Source: Lysobacteraceae bacterium (lineage in GTDB: Bacteria > Pseudomonadota > Gammaproteobacteria > Xanthomonadales > Rhodanobacteraceae). From it: DNA of 64,000 nucleotides. How positions within the stretch are numbered: position 1 is the stretch's first letter; every line of letters begins with the position of its first letter. Under the pieces are notes generated by a model. That model worked only from the letters and a program-made list of their open reading frames with translations, was not told the DNA's origin and made no database searches. Positions 1 through 8,560 of the stretch are shown one piece after another. The position numbers and the translations under genes were made by a program. Where the stretch lies: positions 1 to 64,000 of the forward strand of contig SEHB01000010.1 in the NCBI GenBank assembly GCA_004143945.1, given 5' to 3'.

Positions 1-133
1 AGGGCCGGACACCGGCCGAGTTCGCAGCGACCATTCGAGCGGATGGAACCATTGCAACCAAACCCGTGAGCGATAAGCTCGCAACCCAGGACTCTACGAA
101 GTAGCAGCTGGCCCTAGGAATGGGGGCAGGTCA
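1..133 (+). mobile_element. Right end of a probable IS3-family insertion sequence
   Basis: The window opens inside a short coding tail that stops at 102-104. It is followed by a segment ending GGGGGCAGGTCA at 122-133. Read on the other strand this is a TGACCTGCCCCC-type terminus, which resembles the 5'-TG...CA-3' inverted repeats of IS3-family elements. The left end lies outside the window, so the matching repeat and the target duplication cannot be checked. Confidence 0.4.
3..104 (+). CDS. 3' end of a possible IS3-type transposase (partial)
   Basis: Only the last 33 residues are present; the 5' part is outside the window. They begin GRTPAEFAATIRADG. A 'TPAEFAA' stretch near the C-terminus is common in IS3-family integrase-type transposases (the region after the DDE domain), and the stop codon lies 29 bases before a terminus that looks like an IS end. 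No catalytic residue is visible in what remains, so the family call rests on this short motif and on position. It could instead be the tail of an unrelated protein. Confidence 0.35.
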   Translation, partial: GRTPAEFAATIRADGTIATKPVSDKLATQDSTK

Positions 134-430
134 CACCCACGGATGGGTGCACGACGCGGGCCATCCCCGTGGGCGCCCGCTCCAGCGATTCTCCGGCTGG
201 GCTGCCGAAGCGGGTGTAGGACAATCACGACAGATTGCGTAGGAAATGTCCTACAGCGGTGGTCACCAGTCGGGTGGGGCCTGCGAGGGAAATTGAGCGC
301 GTATTCATCGGATACGAAACACATAGCTCGTTCGTATTCAATTGGATAGGACTCAGGTTCGAGTTCTCTCCTGACCCTGAGTTCACGCGTACGCCAGCTG
401 CATGCGGCCCTTGTGCGCAGGGACTCCGAT
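134..430. other. Non-coding stretch with one small inverted repeat
   Basis: No convincing gene is seen between the presumed IS end and the convergently oriented cupredoxin gene. A 9-bp perfect inverted repeat (TGTAGGACA at 215-223 and TGTCCTACA at 247-255) encloses 23 bases and could fold as a hairpin. Base composition is less G+C-rich than the neighbouring genes, which would suit a remnant of inserted or decayed DNA. Confidence 0.4.
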
Positions 431-880
431 CTACTCCCCGCTGTCGAACCCATCCCCAAACAACTCCGGCACCACGCGTATCGATCCCATCATCCCCATC
501 GAATAGTGGAAGTCGCAGAAATACGGAAACTCGCCCCACTCGATCAAGGTGCGTTGTTCCTCCTCGCCGCTCGTGATCGATCCGATCGGGCTCTCCGGAT
601 CGATCGTCGCGACACCGCCGCTGACGACACCCCCATAGAGCGGATGCGAGCCGAAATTCGGGACCGCGCGGAACACGATCGTGGTGCCTTCGCTGACCCT
701 CGCGCAGCGCGGGCGATAGCGATGCTCCTGCAGCGGGATGTCGTTGGCGACGATGAGCACGGCTTCGCCGCGGTAGTCGATGAAGTCGGCGTCGAGGCAG
801 TTGTTGAGCGCTTGGGCCTCGCCCGCGCAGAGGCCGGCGATCGCGAGCAGGATGCCGCCGATCGGATTCGCGGGCCTCAT
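431..880 (-). CDS. Secreted cupredoxin-like copper protein with a GFD tag
   Basis: This 149-residue protein has a signal peptide (about residues 1-24, ending AQA). Its fold signature is that of plastocyanin/azurin-like type 1 copper proteins: His79 in SHPL, then Cys122, His125 and Met130 in a C-x2-H-x4-M loop. These would hold one Cu for periplasmic or surface electron transfer; the redox partner is unknown. It ends in LFGDGFDSGE, the tag shared by nine other exported proteins in the window. An AGGA ribosome-binding site precedes the ATG. It is divergent from the DUF1800 gene, so the 93 bases between them should hold both promoters. Confidence 0.75.
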   Translation of the reverse strand: MRPANPIGGILLAIAGLCAGEAQALNNCLDADFIDYRGEAVLIVANDIPLQEHRYRPRCARVSEGTTIVFRAVPNFGSHPLYGGVVSGGVATIDPESPIGSITSGEEEQRTLIEWGEFPYFCDFHYSMGMMGSIRVVPELFGDGFDSGE

Positions 881-973
881 GGGTTCATCCTGTGACTCGC
901 CTCACAATGGCGCAATTGCCGCACGACTAGTGTCGCCGCACGCCCCGCCGTGGTCAAAGCCAGGGAGATTTCC

Positions 974-2695
974 ATGCGGATCGCTCTACCGCGCTGCGTG
1001 CTCGCCGCCGCGCTGACCTGCCTCGCGCCCGTCGCGATCGCAGGCAATCATGTGTTCGATTCCGGGTTCGACGATGCGTCGGAGGGCCCGCATTCCGATG
1101 CGGCCTCGGCGCGCTTCCTGACCCAGGCCACGTTCGGCCCGAGCCTCGCCGAGATCGAGCGCCTGCGCGCGATCGGCTACCACGCCTGGCTCGACGAGCA
1201 GTTCGCGTTGCCGCCGAGCCACCACCGTCCCTACCTCGAAGACCTCGCGGCGCAGGGCTCGGACATCTATCACAACCATCGCCACGAGGTCTGGTGGCTG
1301 CGCGCGATCACCGGTCCCGACCAGTTGCGCCAGCGCGTCGCGTTCGCGCTCAGCGAACTCTTGGTCGTTTCGGACCAGGGCGGCGGCATCGAGGGTTACC
1401 CGATCGCGCTCGCGAACTATCAGGACCTGCTCGTCGACCAGGCATTCGGCAACTATCGCGACCTGCTCGAGCAGGTGACGCTGAGCCCGGTCATGGGCCA
1501 TTACCTGTCGATGTTCAAGAACAGGAAGCCCGATCCGGAGCAGAACATCCGCCCCGATGAGAACTACGCGCGCGAGATCATGCAGCTGTTCTCGATTGGC
1601 CTCGTGCAGCTCAATCCCGACGGCACGCCGGTGCTCGCGGGCGGGCAGCCAGTGCCGACCTACACGCAGGACACGATCCGCGGCTTCGCGCACGTGTTCA
1701 CGGGCTGGAACTATGCGAACTGTCCGCGCACGGACGGCGGCCAGTGGTGGGAATGGGAATGGTGCCCGTCGGGTCCGGTCGACTGGCCCGAACCCGGCTG
1801 GGACGCGTACTGGCTCGTTCCGATGGAACCGTGGCAGCAGTACCACGCGAGCGAGGAGAGCAAGCAGCTGCTCGTGTATCCCGGCGTCTCGCTGCCGGGC
1901 GGCGTGCTGCCCGCGGGCGGCACCGCCGAAGGCAACCTCCATGCGGCGCTCGACAACATCTTCCGCCATCCGAATGTCGGGCCGTTCGTCGCGCGCCACC
2001 TGATCAAGCGCCTCGTCACCAGCAACCCGAGCCCGGCCTATGTCGGTCGCGTCGCGGCGGTGTTCGCGAACAACGGCATCGGCGTGCGCGGCGACCTCGG
2101 TGCGACGGTCGAGGCGATCTTGCTTGATCAAGAGGCGCGCACGCTGCCCTCGCTCGCGAGCAACCAGGGCAAGCTGCGCGAACCGCTGCTGCGGCTCTCG
2201 CACCTGTGGCGCGCGCTCGACGGCCGCGCCGACGACGGACGCTACCGCGAGTGGTGGAACTCGTGGCTCGGCCAGAATCCGCTGAGTTCGCCGACCGTGT
2301 TCAACTTCTTCCTGCCCGACTATCGCCCCCCCGGCGAACTCTCGACGCTCGGCCTCGACGCGCCGGAGTTCCAGATCACGACCGACACCACGATCGCGAG
2401 CGTCGCGAACGGCCTCGGCGCGAAGGTGTACTGGGCCTGGCGCGGTCCGGGACACGATCCGGAGGAGATCCTCGTCGACCTCGAACCCGAGCTCGCCTAC
2501 GCGGCTGATCCCGTTCGCCTCGTCGACCGCTACGACCTCCTGTTCATGAACCGCACGATGTCGACGCACATGTTCGATACGCTGGTCGACTACCTCGGCA
2601 GCCGGCCGGACGACGACGACGACGACCTGCGCGGTCGCGTGCAGGACGCGGTGTGGCTGATCCAGAGTTCCCCCGAATACGCGATCGAACGGTGA
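974..2695 (+). CDS. DUF1800 family secreted protein
   Basis: A 573-residue protein of the DUF1800 family, whose biochemical role is not established. An upstream in-frame GTG exists at 950, but the ATG at 974 has an AGGGAG site six bases before it and begins directly with a signal peptide (residues 1-23, ending AIA). The mature protein starts almost at once with VFDSGFD (residues 27-33), the tag usually found at C-termini in this genome. Family features seen are the N-terminal FLTQATFGPS stretch and the ENYAREIMQLFSIG motif. It lies four bases upstream of a DUF1501 gene; that pairing is widespread in bacteria, so the two probably work together outside the inner membrane. An aspartate-rich run sits close to the C-terminus. 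Confidence 0.85.
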   Translation: MRIALPRCVLAAALTCLAPVAIAGNHVFDSGFDDASEGPHSDAASARFLTQATFGPSLAEIERLRAIGYHAWLDEQFALPPSHHRPYLEDLAAQGSDIYHNHRHEVWWLRAITGPDQLRQRVAFALSELLVVSDQGGGIEGYPIALANYQDLLVDQAFGNYRDLLEQVTLSPVMGHYLSMFKNRKPDPEQNIRPDENYAREIMQLFSIGLVQLNPDGTPVLAGGQPVPTYTQDTIRGFAHVFTGWNYANCPRTDGGQWWEWEWCPSGPVDWPEPGWDAYWLVPMEPWQQYHASEESKQLLVYPGVSLPGGVLPAGGTAEGNLHAALDNIFRHPNVGPFVARHLIKRLVTSNPSPAYVGRVAAVFANNGIGVRGDLGATVEAILLDQEARTLPSLASNQGKLREPLLRLSHLWRALDGRADDGRYREWWNSWLGQNPLSSPTVFNFFLPDYRPPGELSTLGLDAPEFQITTDTTIASVANGLGAKVYWAWRGPGHDPEEILVDLEPELAYAADPVRLVDRYDLLFMNRTMSTHMFDTLVDYLGSRPDDDDDDLRGRVQDAVWLIQSSPEYAIER

Positions 2696-2699
2696 CGCC

Positions 2700-4079
2700 A
2701 TGAAAAGACGCGACTTCATCCAGCGCGCCCTGTGCGCCACCGCGGGCTCCGCGATGTTCACGAGCTTCGCGGGCAAGCTTTCGATCGCGCACGCCGCGAC
2801 GAAATCCAGCCGCATCCTGCTCGGCAACGACTACCGCGCGCTCGTCTGCGTGTACCTCTACGGCGGCAACGACGCGTTCAACATGCTCGCGCCGATCAGC
2901 GGCGCCGCGCGCGCGGCCTACGACACCGCACGCGGAGAACTCGCGATCCCGGCCGCGGAGCTGCTGTCGCTGAATCCGTCGGTCGCGCCGAGCGACGGCT
3001 CGCAATACGGCTTCTCGCCCGCGATGCCGCAACTGCGCGCGCTGTTCAACCAGGGCACGGGTTCGCCGCTCGCGATCGCCTCGAACGTCGGGCCGCTGCT
3101 CTACCCGATCACCAAGGCCGAGTACGAGGCGGGCACGGTGCCGGTGCCGGCGCAACTGTTCTCGCACAGCGACCAGACCGTGACCTGGCAGCGCCCGAAC
3201 GCCGACGCGAACACGCGCCGCGGCTGGGGCGGCCGGCTTGCCGACATGTTCCACGAGACCAATCCGAACGCGCAGCTCTCGATGAACATCTCGATCGACG
3301 GCGAGAACGTGTTCCAGGCCGGCGACGAGGTCGTTCCCTACTTCGTCGGACAGAACGGCGCCGAGGGCGTCTGGTTCGTCGACGACTGGCCGCCGGGCCG
3401 GCGCGAGGCATTCCTCGCATTGCGCGACGCGACGCACGGCAATGCGCTGCAGCGCCAGTACGCGGCGATCATGCGCCGCTCGATGGACAACGAGGTCATG
3501 ATCAACGAGGCGCTCGACGGCGAGCCGGCGCTCGCGACGGTGTTTCCCGACACCCACCTCGGCCGCCAGCTGCGCATGGTCGCGCGGCTCATCCACGTGC
3601 GCAGCCCGCTGCAGATGCAGCGGCAGATCTTCTTCGTCGGCCTCGGCGGTTTCGACACGCACGACAACCAGCTCGTCGACCACGCCGTACAGCTCGGTGA
3701 ACTCGACGGCGCGCTCGCGGCATTCCACGCGGCGACGTCGGAAATGGGTGTCGCCGATGCGGTCACGAGCTTCACCGCCTCCGAGTTCGGCCGCACCTCG
3801 AGCATCAACGGCGACGGCACCGACCACGGCTGGGGCAGCCATCACCTGATCCTCGGCGGCGCGGTCAACGGACGGCGCATCTACGGCGCGATGCCGAACC
3901 TCGCGGTCGAAGGCCCGGACGACGCGGGCTGGGGCCAGATCATCCCGAAGATCGCGGTCGACCAGTATGCCGCGACGATCGCGCGCTGGTACGGCGTGCC
4001 GCCCGGCGAGATGTCGACGGTGTTCCCGAACATCGGTCGCTTCGGCACCGCCGACCTCGGCTTCCTCGCCGCGAGCTGA
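2700..4079 (+). CDS. DUF1501 family protein with Tat signal
   Basis: A 459-residue DUF1501 protein, a family related in fold to sulfatases and alkaline phosphatases but without a proven reaction. The N-terminus MKRRDFIQRAL followed by a hydrophobic stretch is a twin-arginine signal, so the protein should be exported folded, perhaps with bound metal. Family hallmarks visible are YLYGGNDAFNML near residue 60, LGGFDTHDNQ, and the DHGWGSHH region late in the chain. It is cotranscribed with the upstream DUF1800 gene (gap four bases), whose product uses an ordinary Sec-type signal, so the partners would cross the membrane by different routes. It does not carry the GFD/GFE tag. A REP array begins 29 bases after its stop codon. 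Confidence 0.87.
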   Translation: MKRRDFIQRALCATAGSAMFTSFAGKLSIAHAATKSSRILLGNDYRALVCVYLYGGNDAFNMLAPISGAARAAYDTARGELAIPAAELLSLNPSVAPSDGSQYGFSPAMPQLRALFNQGTGSPLAIASNVGPLLYPITKAEYEAGTVPVPAQLFSHSDQTVTWQRPNADANTRRGWGGRLADMFHETNPNAQLSMNISIDGENVFQAGDEVVPYFVGQNGAEGVWFVDDWPPGRREAFLALRDATHGNALQRQYAAIMRRSMDNEVMINEALDGEPALATVFPDTHLGRQLRMVARLIHVRSPLQMQRQIFFVGLGGFDTHDNQLVDHAVQLGELDGALAAFHAATSEMGVADAVTSFTASEFGRTSSINGDGTDHGWGSHHLILGGAVNGRRIYGAMPNLAVEGPDDAGWGQIIPKIAVDQYAATIARWYGVPPGEMSTVFPNIGRFGTADLGFLAAS

Positions 4080-4107
4080 GGGCCGATCGCGCAGGAAACC
4101 GGTCGGT

Positions 4108-4556
4108 GCTGTAGGAGCCCACCCTGTGGGCGATCCATGCAGCAAACCGGTTGCGCGCGTGCATTCGCATTGGCGCGAATCGCGCACAGGGTGCGCGCCT
4201 GCGAATCGGTGCTGTAGGAGCCCACCCTGTGGGCGATCCATGCAGCAAACCGGTTGCGCGCGTGCATTCGCATTGGCGCGAATCGCGCACAGGGTGCGCG
4301 CCTACGGATCGGTGCTGTAGGAGCCCACCTTGTGGGCGATCCATGCAGCAAACCGGTTGGGCGTGGGCAGTCGATTTAGCGCGAATCGCGCACAGGGTGC
4401 GCTCCTACGCGAACCGGTGCTGTAGGAGCCCACCTTGTGGGCGATCCGCGCAGGAAACCGGTTGCGCGCGTGCATTCGCATTGGCGCGAATCGCGCACAG
4501 GGTGCGCTCCTACGCGAACCGCCGTGCAGGAGCCCACCCTGTGGGCGATCCGCCGA
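4108..4556. repeat. Tandem array of REP doublets (REPIN-like), about 4.4 copies of 103-105 bp
   Basis: Five starts of the unit fall at 4111, 4214, 4317, 4422 and 4526. Each unit has a left arm GTAGGAGCCCACC(C/T)TGTGGGCGAT and, about 70 bases on, an inverted right arm ATCGCGCACAGGGTGCGCxCCTAC. Each arm is itself a small palindrome (GCCCACC-TGTGGGC and GCGCAC-GGGTGCGC), which is the architecture of paired REP elements moved by RAYT transposases in Pseudomonas and Xanthomonadales. The last copy is truncated and begins GTGCAGGAG. The array fills the gap between two convergent genes. No RAYT gene is in the window. Confidence 0.85.
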
Positions 4557-4568
4557 TGCTCCCCGGCG

Positions 4569-6143
4569 CTAATGCGATCGCGTATTCGCGACCGGGTAGT
4601 CGCCGTTCTGGCCGAAGTTGACCTCGAACGGCGTGGCGGTATCGCTGCTCGGCCGCACGTGGAACTTCGTCTGCGTCGGATCCGCGTTCGGACGCCAGAC
4701 CGCGTAGTCGTCGTACCCGTCGCCGTCGTAATCGCCCGACAGCGGGAAATCCGTCGCCGACAGGCCGAAGTTCACCGGCGTGGTCGCGGTTCCGGTCGCC
4801 GAATCACGCGAGGTCCAGACGATGTTGCCGCCGCTGCCGCGGATCACGGTGACGTCCGTGCGGGTGTTGCCGACGTGGTTGCCGTTGACGATCACGTCGG
4901 TCGGCGTGCCGAACTGGAACGTGTCGACGACTGCCCCTGTCGTTCCGGTGTGGATGTTGAACTCGGCGACGCCTCCGCCGAAGTTCCTCTGCATCGCGAC
5001 GTCGGCGATGCCGTCCCCGGTGATGTCCAGCCCGCCCGCGGCGAACTGGCCGTTTTCGCCGGTCTGCAGGATGCGATCGGTGTTGGTGGAACTCAGCCGC
5101 ACCAGCGTGAACGAAGGAAGGGTGGCGGCTGCGCCGGCACGATACAGCGCGTAATCGAACGTGCCGTCGCCGTCGTAGTCGCCGGCCTGCTGCGGGTCGT
5201 CGCCGGTCTGCCCGTACTCGAATTCGAACGGCGGCTCGCCCGGCCGCGTCGAGCGCAGCACCTTGTACCGGCCCGGCGTGCCCGCGATCCAGACGGTGGG
5301 ATCCCAGATGCCGTCGCCATCGAAGTCGCCGCCGACGAAAAAATCACCCGCGTTGCCGAAATCGAAACTGCGTTCGAAGCCGTTCGCGGTGCCGTCGTTG
5401 TCCCGGATGTACCAGGTGATCACACCGCCGGGTCCGCCGCCGGTATTGCGCACGAGCACGTAGCTCGTGCGGTTGCTTCCGGTGTAGTCGAACTGCGCGC
5501 GCACGCATGAACCGCGCAGGTTCTCGTCGAAGCCGTTGCCGAACAGGCCATCGTCGATGTCGAGCAGGGTCAGTTTGGCCGCCGTGATCGTTCCGGCGTC
5601 GGGCGCCTCCAGGTCCGCGACGTGGAGCGTCCAGATGCCGTTGACTTCGGCCGTCGAAAGCGTGGAGAACGCGTCGCGCAGCGACAGCGTGCATCCACCG
5701 GTCTTGATGCCGGAGGACGAACCCGCGGTGCTCGCGCGGTAGCTTCCAGGTGCGATCACGGCCCCGCTCGCGGCCGCGGCGGCGGCCCAGAAATCGTTCT
5801 GGAAGCGATCGCCGAAGCGGTAGGTCCCGGCGAGGTCGCTGCTTCCGCCGCTCGCGCCATACCCGACTCGCCCCAGCACCATGCGCCGCGCCGCGCCGGA
5901 CGGCGCGATCAGCTCGACCTGCAGGTCGCGCACGTACGGATGCGTGAGCGTCAGGGACACGCTGACATCGACGAGCGGCGTGACCACGCCGCTGACCGCG
6001 AACGCGATGTCGCGCCCGGCCGGGTTGTTGTCCGGGATCGCCCCGACATTGCCGCCGACGAAATCGGCGGCCGAAACGGCGGGAACGGACAATGCGAGGA
6101 CGACAGGCAAGGCGATACGGATTCCACGACTCGACAGGTTCAC
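4569..6143 (-). CDS. Secreted P-domain and VCBS/FG-GAP repeat protein
   Basis: I place the start at GTG 6143, which has GGGGAG ten bases upstream and begins directly with a signal peptide (ending VSAA). The mature 500-residue protein has two parts. Residues about 35-190 look like a proprotein-convertase P-domain, a beta-sandwich seen C-terminal to proteases and in surface adhesins. Residues about 215-524 contain repeated GDYDGDGxxDYAVWRP-type motifs, Ca-binding loops of VCBS/FG-GAP beta-propellers. Between them, at residues 200-206, is LFGNGFD, the tag found at the termini of other exported proteins here. No catalytic domain is seen, so a structural, adhesive or ligand-binding role at the cell surface is the likeliest reading. 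Confidence 0.75.
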   Translation of the reverse strand: MNLSSRGIRIALPVVLALSVPAVSAADFVGGNVGAIPDNNPAGRDIAFAVSGVVTPLVDVSVSLTLTHPYVRDLQVELIAPSGAARRMVLGRVGYGASGGSSDLAGTYRFGDRFQNDFWAAAAAASGAVIAPGSYRASTAGSSSGIKTGGCTLSLRDAFSTLSTAEVNGIWTLHVADLEAPDAGTITAAKLTLLDIDDGLFGNGFDENLRGSCVRAQFDYTGSNRTSYVLVRNTGGGPGGVITWYIRDNDGTANGFERSFDFGNAGDFFVGGDFDGDGIWDPTVWIAGTPGRYKVLRSTRPGEPPFEFEYGQTGDDPQQAGDYDGDGTFDYALYRAGAAATLPSFTLVRLSSTNTDRILQTGENGQFAAGGLDITGDGIADVAMQRNFGGGVAEFNIHTGTTGAVVDTFQFGTPTDVIVNGNHVGNTRTDVTVIRGSGGNIVWTSRDSATGTATTPVNFGLSATDFPLSGDYDGDGYDDYAVWRPNADPTQTKFHVRPSSDTATPFEVNFGQNGDYPVANTRSH

Positions 6144-6223
6144 TTCGATCCACTCCCCATGGATGCCAAAACTGCGATGTGCGAAAGGCGCGAAGCCTAC
6201 CACTGCCGCACGCGCGCGTGCGT

Positions 6224-7675
6224 TCAGCCGTCGAATCCGTCCTCGAAGAGGCGATCGAGCGGGCCCGCTCCACCGAGGTGGCCGTCGAAGTCGAGGGCTT
6301 GCGCCTTGATCGCGCCGCCCGCACCGCCATCGGCATCGTCCTGCCAGACCCAGGCTGCGAACGGCTCGGAGGCCAGGGCGCCCGTCAGGCGCGCGGTGTC
6401 GGTTGCGCCCGTCTTGATCGACACCGGCTGCGATGCCCACACCGCCTCCCCCGCGGCGTCGAGCCGGGTGACCTGCACCGGCATCGGCTGCGGCGAGCTG
6501 CCGCTCGCCCAGGAAAACAGCGCACCATTCGCGAGCGCGAGGACGCCGAGCTGGGATTGGTCGATGGCCGATTGCGCCACAAGGACCTTGCCGTCATCGC
6601 CCCACTGGCGCGCTCCACTCGCGTCGACGCGCTGCGCATTGACGCCGATCTGGCTTTGCGTGAGCGCGTCGGCAACGCGCCAGATCGCATAGATGTCGCC
6701 GGTCGACGCGTCGTAGGCACCCACCGGCCCAGTGTGCGTGAGCGAAGCGTCGGTGGCGAGCAGGACGCCGTTCTGCGCGAACGCGCTCGTGCCGTCGCCG
6801 CGCACGTGCTGCGCGCGCGCGCTGCCGGACGTGCTCACCGTGTACCAGACGAATACCGCACCACCTGCACCGTCCGGCACGAAGTCCGGGGTGTACCCGA
6901 ACTGCATCGCACCGCTGCTGCCATCGAACACCTTCACGGGCTCGGCACCCCACAGCGGCGCCCCGTCCGCGCCCGCGAATTTCTGCGTCCAGTACTGGCG
7001 GTTCTGGACCGACAACCACGCCGCCCACGATGCGATCACCGAGCCGTCGTCGGCTTCGTGCAGATCCGCCATCAGGAAGAAGCCGGCGGGTTGCGTGACG
7101 GACACGCCGCTGCCCCAGAGCGGATTGCCGTCGCCGTCGAGTTTCTGCAGTCCGATCGAACCGTCCGAGGCAGACCACGCGACGACGACGCCGCCATCGT
7201 CGGTCGCGGCGACCGAAGGCGAGTGCACGTCGCCCGCATCCGCGCTGACGATGATGCCGGTTGCACCCCACGCGAGTGTTCCGTCGGGCGCGATGCGGTT
7301 GACGGCGGCCTGCACGACACCGGCCTCCTCGTATCGGTACGCGAGCAGCGCGTCGCCGTTCGCGTCGATCGCAATGCCGTAATCCTCGGTCGAAGTAAAG
7401 CCGCGATCGGAGACCAGCACGCCGTTGTGGCTCCACTGTTCGACGCCGTCTGCGGAGAGTCGCTGCAGGTACACGTCGTAGCCGCTGCCCGCGTCGAACC
7501 AGCTCACGTAGAAGCCGCCGTCGGCCGTCGGGACGAGTTTGGGTTGCACCTGGCCCGCAGGCCGGTCGGCGAGCACGAGGTTCTGCGCGGGATCATCGGA
7601 CCACTGCGCGTGCAAAGCGGGCGATGCGAGCGCGGCCGCGCAGAACGCGCCGGCGAGGATGCTGCGAACGGTCAT
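6224..7675 (-). CDS. Secreted propeller-like repeat protein ending in DGFDG
   Basis: A 483-residue protein starting at ATG 7675 after a GGGGG-rich ribosome-binding site, with a signal peptide ending LHA|Q. The chain consists of roughly 60-residue repeats with the pattern RLxxDGxxxW...NGVLVSD...AxDxxGxxxxAW, which suggests a beta-propeller or other all-beta repeat fold. No enzymatic motif is visible and I cannot name a family. The last residues are RLFEDGFDG, the shared export-associated tag. It lies 80 bases upstream of the P-domain protein on the same strand, so the two may share a transcript. Confidence 0.65.
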   Translation of the reverse strand: MTVRSILAGAFCAAALASPALHAQWSDDPAQNLVLADRPAGQVQPKLVPTADGGFYVSWFDAGSGYDVYLQRLSADGVEQWSHNGVLVSDRGFTSTEDYGIAIDANGDALLAYRYEEAGVVQAAVNRIAPDGTLAWGATGIIVSADAGDVHSPSVAATDDGGVVVAWSASDGSIGLQKLDGDGNPLWGSGVSVTQPAGFFLMADLHEADDGSVIASWAAWLSVQNRQYWTQKFAGADGAPLWGAEPVKVFDGSSGAMQFGYTPDFVPDGAGGAVFVWYTVSTSGSARAQHVRGDGTSAFAQNGVLLATDASLTHTGPVGAYDASTGDIYAIWRVADALTQSQIGVNAQRVDASGARQWGDDGKVLVAQSAIDQSQLGVLALANGALFSWASGSSPQPMPVQVTRLDAAGEAVWASQPVSIKTGATDTARLTGALASEPFAAWVWQDDADGGAGGAIKAQALDFDGHLGGAGPLDRLFEDGFDG

Positions 7676-7779
7676 GGCGATTCCCCCGAATCCCGGTAGC
7701 GGACCTTGCGAGTATGCCGGCGCGTCGGGCGCCGCGCACGCAGCAGCCAGGCTGGCGCGTGGATGGGCGGAGGCAGCGA

Positions 7780-8493
7780 TTACCAGTCGGTCCGTTCTGG
7801 CAGCAGTCCGTGCAGTTCGGCTTCGGTGAGGTTGCGCCACTGCCCGACCTTGAGCGCGCCGAGTTTCACGTTGACGATGCGCACGCGCCGCAGCTGGGTC
7901 ACGCGGTAACCGAACGCGGCCGCCATCAGCCGGATCTGGCGGTTGAGCCCCTGCGTGAGCACGATTCGAAAGCCGAACTTCGCGATGCGCGTCGCGCGGC
8001 AGGGCTTGGTCATCTGGTTGTGGATGCGCACGCCGCGCGCCATGCCCGCGAGGAATTCCTGCGTGACCGGCCTGTTCACCGCGACGAGGTATTCCTTCTC
8101 GTGGCGGTTCTCCGAACGCAGGATCTCGTTGACGATGTCGCCGTTGCTGGTCAGCAGGATCAGGCCTTCCGAATCCTTGTCGAGCCGCCCTACGGGGAAG
8201 ATGCGCTGCTGGTGGTCGACGAAATCGATGATGTTGCCGCCGACCTCGCGCTCGGTCGTGCAAGTGATGCCGACCGGCTTGTTGAGCGCGATGTAGACAT
8301 GCCGGCGCGACTTGCCGCTCGAGCGCCGCGCGAGCAGCGCCTGGCCGTCGACGAGCACCTCGTCGCCTTCCTCGACCTGGGTGCCGATCCCGGCCGCGCG
8401 GCCATTGACGGTCACGCGCTTCTCCGCGATCAGCCGATCGGCTTCGCGGCGCGAGCAGTAACCGGATTCCGCAATATGCTTGTTCAGGCGCAT
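7780..8493 (-). CDS. rluF: 23S rRNA pseudouridine synthase RluF-type
   Basis: A 237-residue RsuA/RluB/E/F-family pseudouridine synthase. Residues 1-55 form an S4 RNA-binding domain (MRLNKHIAESG...READRLI). The catalytic domain carries GRLDKDSEGL with the nucleophilic Asp105, and NRQIRLM(A) with the conserved Arg motif. RluF converts U2604 of 23S rRNA (and U35 of tRNA-Tyr in E. coli) to pseudouridine; the KDSEGL variant of motif II fits RluF better than RsuA. It is divergent from the OsmC gene, with 67 bases between the start codons. The only real ambiguity is RluF versus RluB/E, so the symbol is slightly less certain than the family. Confidence 0.88.
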   Translation of the reverse strand: MRLNKHIAESGYCSRREADRLIAEKRVTVNGRAAGIGTQVEEGDEVLVDGQALLARRSSGKSRRHVYIALNKPVGITCTTEREVGGNIIDFVDHQQRIFPVGRLDKDSEGLILLTSNGDIVNEILRSENRHEKEYLVAVNRPVTQEFLAGMARGVRIHNQMTKPCRATRIAKFGFRIVLTQGLNRQIRLMAAAFGYRVTQLRRVRIVNVKLGALKVGQWRNLTEAELHGLLPERTDW

Positions 8494-8560
8494 GCGTGCA
8501 TTCTAAGCGCCCCGCACCGTCGCCACGACGGTCGGGTTCCCTGAAACGATGGAGGCGAGC

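Noticed and set aside
4108-4556. CRISPR array
   Set aside because: The repeated unit is about 104 bp with internal inverted arms and there are no unique spacers; no cas gene is present.
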